Positions 5,809 to 8,771 of a DNA stretch of 8,771 nt are shown piece after piece. The notes under the pieces are model-generated. The model searched no databases. It was not told the origin of the DNA and saw only the letters and a list, made by a program, of their open reading frames with translations. Each line of letters begins with the position of its first letter. The first letter of the stretch is position 1. The translations under genes were made by a program, and so were the position numbers. Source of the stretch: CCY15215 sp034932145 (GTDB lineage: Bacteria; Cyanobacteriota; Cyanobacteriia; Cyanobacteriales; Spirulinaceae); assembly GCF_034932145.1 (NCBI RefSeq), contig NZ_JAYGHV010000429.1, forward strand, positions 1 through 8,771. The letters run 5' to 3'.

Positions 5809-5916
5809 TCAATGAGAAGAAGAAACGCGATCGCGTAGTTCTGTTTTAAGTATCGCGACTGCTTCATCGGAAAGAATTTGAGGCGCGATCGCATAGCCCA
5901 TTGTTTGAAAATTCAT
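5809..5916 (-). pseudogene. Truncated N-terminal gene fragment, possibly a phytanoyl-CoA dioxygenase type
   Basis: A 35-codon frame runs from an ATG at 5916 to a TGA at 5811-5809. Its core, GYAIAPQILSDEAVAILKTE, has the pattern Gly-Tyr-hydrophobic-Pro, then Leu-Ser-Asp-Glu and an amphipathic helix. That resembles the N-terminus of phytanoyl-CoA dioxygenase (PhyH)-type 2-oxoglutarate enzymes. Two HIP1 octamers lie in it, as in other coding regions here. Nothing resembling the iron-binding core follows in any minus-strand frame before the DUF4278 promoter. I infer the stub of a deleted gene. A functional 35-residue peptide is the alternative. The family assignment is from pattern memory only. 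Confidence 0.35.
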
Positions 5917-5973
5917 TATTCCAAATATCCGGACGTTACCATTATTTAGCTGTTAGAACAAAATATAGGCGAT

Positions 5974-5979
5974 TATAAT
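5974..5979 (+). promoter_or_regulatory. -10 box of the TpsB gene
   Basis: A perfect TATAAT lies 28 bp before the ATG at 6008 and would give a leader of roughly 22 nt containing GGAG (5993-5996). The -35 region (CTGTTA at 5950-5955, 18-bp spacing) is only a 3 of 6 match, so an activator may be needed or the site may be weak. Confidence 0.45.
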
Positions 5980-6007
5980 AGTCGTTCAGATTGGAGCAAA
6001 GACAATT

Positions 6008-7837
6008 ATGCAGTCCTGGCAAAAGGTATTTCTGAGACAAAAACACTTAATAAATCTTAAACCTTCCTGGCTATTGCTTTGCATTTCGAGCATTGTTTGC
6101 TTGACAGTTCCAGAAAGCCTAGCAAGTACTCTTTCTTCAGAAGTCATTTCGAGCGATCGCCCCATCTCTTCCCGACTTCAAGATTCCCTGTGGGAAATAA
6201 ATCTCACTAACACCCTAAAACTCGCCCAAATTCCCGAACCTCCAGAACCCATTGACCCCGTAGAACCCCTCAAACCAGAAGAGCCGGAAGAACCAGAAAC
6301 GCCGCCAACACCCCCTCCAGCAGCCATTCCAGAGGATGGAGAGATTCAAGTCGATCGCATTCTGATACAAGGTAGTACCCTCTTTTCCGAGGCAGATTTT
6401 GCTCCTCGCATTCAACCTTATCTCGATCGCAGTGTGAGCGAGGAATCCCTACAAACCCTTGCTGATAGCATTACCGAAAATTACCTCGAACGAGGATATA
6501 TTACCTCTCGCGCTGTTCTCGATCCTAACTCCTTAACCAGTGGGGAGATTTTGATTCGTGTCCTTGAAGGAAGCATCGAAAAAATTGAAGTTGAAGGGAT
6601 CCAACATTTAAAACCTGATTATGTCCGCGATCGCGTTTGGTTAGGAGCCGGTGCGCCCTTAAATACGGGGAAATTAGAAGACCAGTTGCGATTGCTGCGG
6701 GCAAATCCCCTCATCGAAAACATCGAAGCCAGTTTGCGAACCGGAAGCACCCCCGTACAAAGTATTTTAATCGTCCGCGTCACAGAAGCCAACCCTTTTC
6801 GTGCCAATTTTAGCTCCGATAACTACTCCCCTCCCAGTGTCGGTTCCGAACGATTTGGCTTTAGTGCGGGTTGGCTGAACACCACAGGGATTGGAGATAG
6901 TACATTTTTCAGCTACAAGCGCACCACTAGAGGAGGTTCGGATACCTTCGATTTAAGCTATAGCCTGCCGTTAAACCCCATGGATGGCACCTTACAACTA
7001 AGAACCTCTTTCAACCGTAACAATGTTGTTCAAGAGCAATTCAGGGTCCTTGATATTAACGGTAACTCTGCACTGTATGACATCAGCTTTCGTCAACCCC
7101 TGGTCAAAACCCCCCGCGAAGAATTTGCTCTTTCGGCGGGATTCACTTATCAAACGGGACAAACTTTCACCTTTCTCGGAGGGACACCCTTTGGCTTCGG
7201 TCCGGAAGCCGATGGGACAACGACTACCAGTATTTTTAAATTCGGACAGGACTATATTCGCCGCGATACTGCTGGTGCTTGGGCTTTGCGTTCTCAATTC
7301 AGCTTGGGAACGGGGCTTTTTGGTGCCACGATTAATTCAGGATCGATTCCCGATAGCCGCTTTTTAAGTTGGTTATTACAAGCACAGCGCGTTCAAGTTT
7401 TAAATGAAAATAACTTTTTAATTATTTCCGGCGATTTGCAACTGTCTACAGAACCTTTACTTTCTTCTCAACAGTTTGTCGTCGGTGGTGGCCAATCCGT
7501 GCGGGGCTTTCGGCAAAACTCTCGCTTTGGTGATAATGGTTTGCGTTTTTCCGTGGAAGATCGTATTACTTTAGTAAGAAATGAGGCTGGAAATCCCACT
7601 TTTATCGTTGCACCATTTTTCGATGTGGGTTGGGTTTGGAACAATCCCAATAATCCCAATCTCCAACCCGTTCCGGATCAAACCTTTATTGCAGGGGTTG
7701 GTGTGGGTTTGATTTGGGAAGTATTGCCAGGATTTAATGTTCGTTTGGATTTGGCTTATCCTTTAGTTAATTTAAGCGATCGCCAAACTAATGCTCAAGA
7801 TGATGGCTTATATTTTAGCGTGTTGTGGAATTTCTAA
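6008..7837 (+). CDS. TpsB / ShlB-FhaC-HecB family outer-membrane transporter
   Basis: This encodes a 609-residue Omp85-superfamily protein of the two-partner secretion type, expected to sit in the outer membrane and export a TpsA-like protein. A signal peptide with hydrophobic core at about 20-33 ends near Ser40. A Pro/Glu-rich linker (75-109) follows. Two POTRA domains come next: POTRA1 at about 113-187 (IQVDRILIQGSTLF; NYLERGYITSRAVL) and POTRA2 at about 189-264 (IEKIEVEGI; LRANPLIENIEASL). The 16-strand-type barrel runs from about 266 to the end, with the conserved loop-6 motif SVRGF (Val498, Arg499, Gly500, Phe501) and a C-terminal Phe, the usual insertion signal. Length is normal for the family. 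The start is the ATG at 6008, with GGAG 11 nt upstream. No TpsA partner is present in the window. The CHAT and FecR-like genes are the nearest exported proteins. Confidence 0.93.
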   Translation: MQSWQKVFLRQKHLINLKPSWLLLCISSIVCLTVPESLASTLSSEVISSDRPISSRLQDSLWEINLTNTLKLAQIPEPPEPIDPVEPLKPEEPEEPETPPTPPPAAIPEDGEIQVDRILIQGSTLFSEADFAPRIQPYLDRSVSEESLQTLADSITENYLERGYITSRAVLDPNSLTSGEILIRVLEGSIEKIEVEGIQHLKPDYVRDRVWLGAGAPLNTGKLEDQLRLLRANPLIENIEASLRTGSTPVQSILIVRVTEANPFRANFSSDNYSPPSVGSERFGFSAGWLNTTGIGDSTFFSYKRTTRGGSDTFDLSYSLPLNPMDGTLQLRTSFNRNNVVQEQFRVLDINGNSALYDISFRQPLVKTPREEFALSAGFTYQTGQTFTFLGGTPFGFGPEADGTTTTSIFKFGQDYIRRDTAGAWALRSQFSLGTGLFGATINSGSIPDSRFLSWLLQAQRVQVLNENNFLIISGDLQLSTEPLLSSQQFVVGGGQSVRGFRQNSRFGDNGLRFSVEDRITLVRNEAGNPTFIVAPFFDVGWVWNNPNNPNLQPVPDQTFIAGVGVGLIWEVLPGFNVRLDLAYPLVNLSDRQTNAQDDGLYFSVLWNF

Positions 7838-7848
7838 GGGACAATTTT

Positions 7849-8553
7849 CTACAAACTATTGCGCTGTTGATGGAAGAAGCGATCGAGAATTTCAGACTGT
7901 TGAACGGGGTTCAATTCTGGTGCAGGACGATCCCTAAAAGCAGGTTTTCTATCTTCATCAGTGAGAAAAAAACAGGTTTTATGTTCGGATGTTTCAGGAA
8001 GTTCTTTCTGTTCTTGAGAAAAAGCAGATTTTTCCAACTTGTTTAAAGTATTAATAATTTCTTGGGGTGTATTAACAAGTTGTCGGGTTTCTTGACAACA
8101 GGAAAAATAGAAAACGAGACTCCCCAAACGAACCCGATCGCCGTCTTGGAGTAAAATGCGATCGCTAACAGGTTCTTGGTTGACATAGGTGCCATTGGTA
8201 CTATTCAAGTCATGTAAATAAAAGCCGCGATCGGGGACATATTGAATTGCAGCATGATTGCGAGAGAGGCGATCGTCTGGGATAGAAATTCCCGCTTTTT
8301 GTCCCCGTCCGATCGTCCAAATATTTTGGGGTTGAAAGAGTTTTTGACTTCCGTTACCCATCAGATTAGCGAGTAAATAAACCCGTTGGTCTTCGACAAC
8401 ACCAATAATATAGGTATATTTTCCTCTTAATCGCTTCAAGCTGCGATCGTGACTGTTCTCTAATTGGAGAATCTCATTTAACAAACCTTGATTATTCTCA
8501 TAAAGATTTAGAAAGACTTGATACAAACCGAGTTTTTGTTCGAGTTCTATCAT
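7849..8553 (-). CDS. FHA-domain protein
   Basis: This encodes a 234-residue protein with one forkhead-associated domain, which binds phosphothreonine peptides in signalling complexes. The FHA domain spans about 70-155. Its ligand residues are visible: IGRG at 81-84 with Arg83, LSRNHAAI at 96-103 with Ser97, Arg98 and His100, and LNSTNGTYVN at 116-125 with Asn117 and Asn120. The N-terminal 65 residues are probably helical, with leucine-rich heptads (LGLYQVFLNL; LLNEILQLEN). The C-terminal 75 residues are polar and look disordered. There is no signal peptide or membrane segment, so it is likely cytosolic. The ATG at 8553 lacks a Shine-Dalgarno sequence, and no other in-frame start lies nearby upstream. 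It converges on the TpsB gene with only 11 bp between the stops. A Ser/Thr kinase partner is not in view. Confidence 0.9.
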   Translation of the reverse strand: MIELEQKLGLYQVFLNLYENNQGLLNEILQLENSHDRSLKRLRGKYTYIIGVVEDQRVYLLANLMGNGSQKLFQPQNIWTIGRGQKAGISIPDDRLSRNHAAIQYVPDRGFYLHDLNSTNGTYVNQEPVSDRILLQDGDRVRLGSLVFYFSCCQETRQLVNTPQEIINTLNKLEKSAFSQEQKELPETSEHKTCFFLTDEDRKPAFRDRPAPELNPVQQSEILDRFFHQQRNSL

Positions 8554-8570
8554 GGGGAAGGTAATGGGGT

Positions 8571-8586
8571 GAGGGGTCTTTCCCTC
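8571..8586 (-). promoter_or_regulatory. Small hairpin in the FHA gene leader
   Basis: GAGGG (8571-8575) and CCCTC (8582-8586) form a 5-bp stem with a 6-nt loop, ending 18 bp upstream of the ATG at 8553. With no Shine-Dalgarno sequence in the usual place, local structure may influence initiation. The stem is short and could be chance. Confidence 0.25.
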
Positions 8587-8639
8587 TAGATTAACCGAAG
8601 ATTTCTGAAATCGGTAGTCCTCAAGATTTCTTTTTCCAG

Positions 8640-8645
8640 ATTATA
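8640..8645 (-). promoter_or_regulatory. Candidate -10 box of the FHA gene
   Basis: Reads TATAAT on the minus strand, about 87 bp before the FHA start codon. I find no convincing -35 element at 16-18 bp spacing, and the surrounding DNA is AT-rich, so this is only a candidate. Confidence 0.3.
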
Positions 8646-8713
8646 TCGATTGTGATATTTTGATAATTCATAAAAAAAACTACACATATCGATCGCGATT
8701 AAGCATCAAAAAT

Positions 8714-8771
8714 TTACAATAAACTGACAATTGCATCTGCTAAACTTTGCGGACAATCGACCAAGAGATCG
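8714..8771 (-). CDS. 3' end of an unidentified gene, running off the right edge
   Basis: A minus-strand frame enters from the window edge and ends at a TAA at 8716-8714. The last 19 residues read DLLVDCPQSLADAIVSLL, preceded by a partial codon. The composition looks like a helical C-terminal end of a soluble enzyme, and the frame is the only sensible one. I cannot assign a family from so short a stretch. It is in the same direction as the FHA gene, with about 160 bp between, which includes the candidate FHA promoter. Confidence 0.5.
   Translation of the reverse strand, partial: DLLVDCPQSLADAIVSLL

Noticed and set aside
5606..5812. Upstream extension of the DUF4278 frame to 177 codons from a TTG
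   Set aside because: The extension overlaps a good promoter and leader. A GGAGG site and the conserved family N-terminus place the start at 5605.
6998..7367. Opposed ORFs of 99 and 114 codons within the TpsB gene
   Set aside because: Both are out-of-frame shadows of the beta-barrel coding region, with no family features.
8600..8612. GATTTC-T-GAAATC inverted repeat upstream of the FHA gene
   Set aside because: A one-base loop cannot fold as RNA as drawn, and no matching site elsewhere suggests an operator.

Overview
The window looks like chromosomal DNA from a cyanobacterium, probably a filamentous one. The palindrome GCGATCGC (HIP1) occurs about 28 times by my hand count in 8.8 kb, a density characteristic of many cyanobacteria. 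The gene content agrees: an Uma2-type protein, a DUF4278 protein, a FecR-like surface protein, a TPR-CHAT protein and a TpsB/ShlB-type outer-membrane transporter are all common in that phylum. I cannot name the genus.

Layout. (1) Positions 1-71 hold the start of an unidentified minus-strand gene that leaves the window. (2) A YjbQ-family protein (210-632), an Uma2-family nuclease-like protein (750-1307) and a secreted FecR-domain protein (1404-2183) all lie on the minus strand. (3) Positions 2184-2407 are a divergent promoter region. It also contains a decayed, frameshifted fragment of a second FecR-like gene. (4) A large exported-looking TPR-CHAT protein (2408-5155, plus strand) ends inside a perfect 13-bp hairpin and faces a small DUF4278 gene (5279-5605, minus). 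(5) Positions 5606-6007 hold the DUF4278 leader and promoter, a 35-codon minus-strand ORF that looks like the broken-off N-terminus of a larger enzyme, and the promoter of the next gene. (6) A TpsB/FhaC-type transporter (6008-7837, plus) converges, with 11 bp between, on an FHA-domain protein (7849-8553, minus). (7) The last 58 bases are the C-terminal end of another minus-strand gene.

How the genes may work together. FecR-like, CHAT and TpsB proteins all carry N-terminal export signals and lie within 6.5 kb. This suggests a cell-envelope module: a periplasmic or surface protein with a FecR fold, a caspase-like protease with an intact His-Cys dyad on a TPR scaffold, and a two-partner secretion pore. 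No TpsA-type exoprotein is in the window, so the pore's substrate is unknown. Linking the three is inference from proximity and export signals. The YjbQ, Uma2, DUF4278 and FHA genes look like ordinary neighbours. No tRNA, rRNA, CRISPR array or intact insertion sequence was seen.
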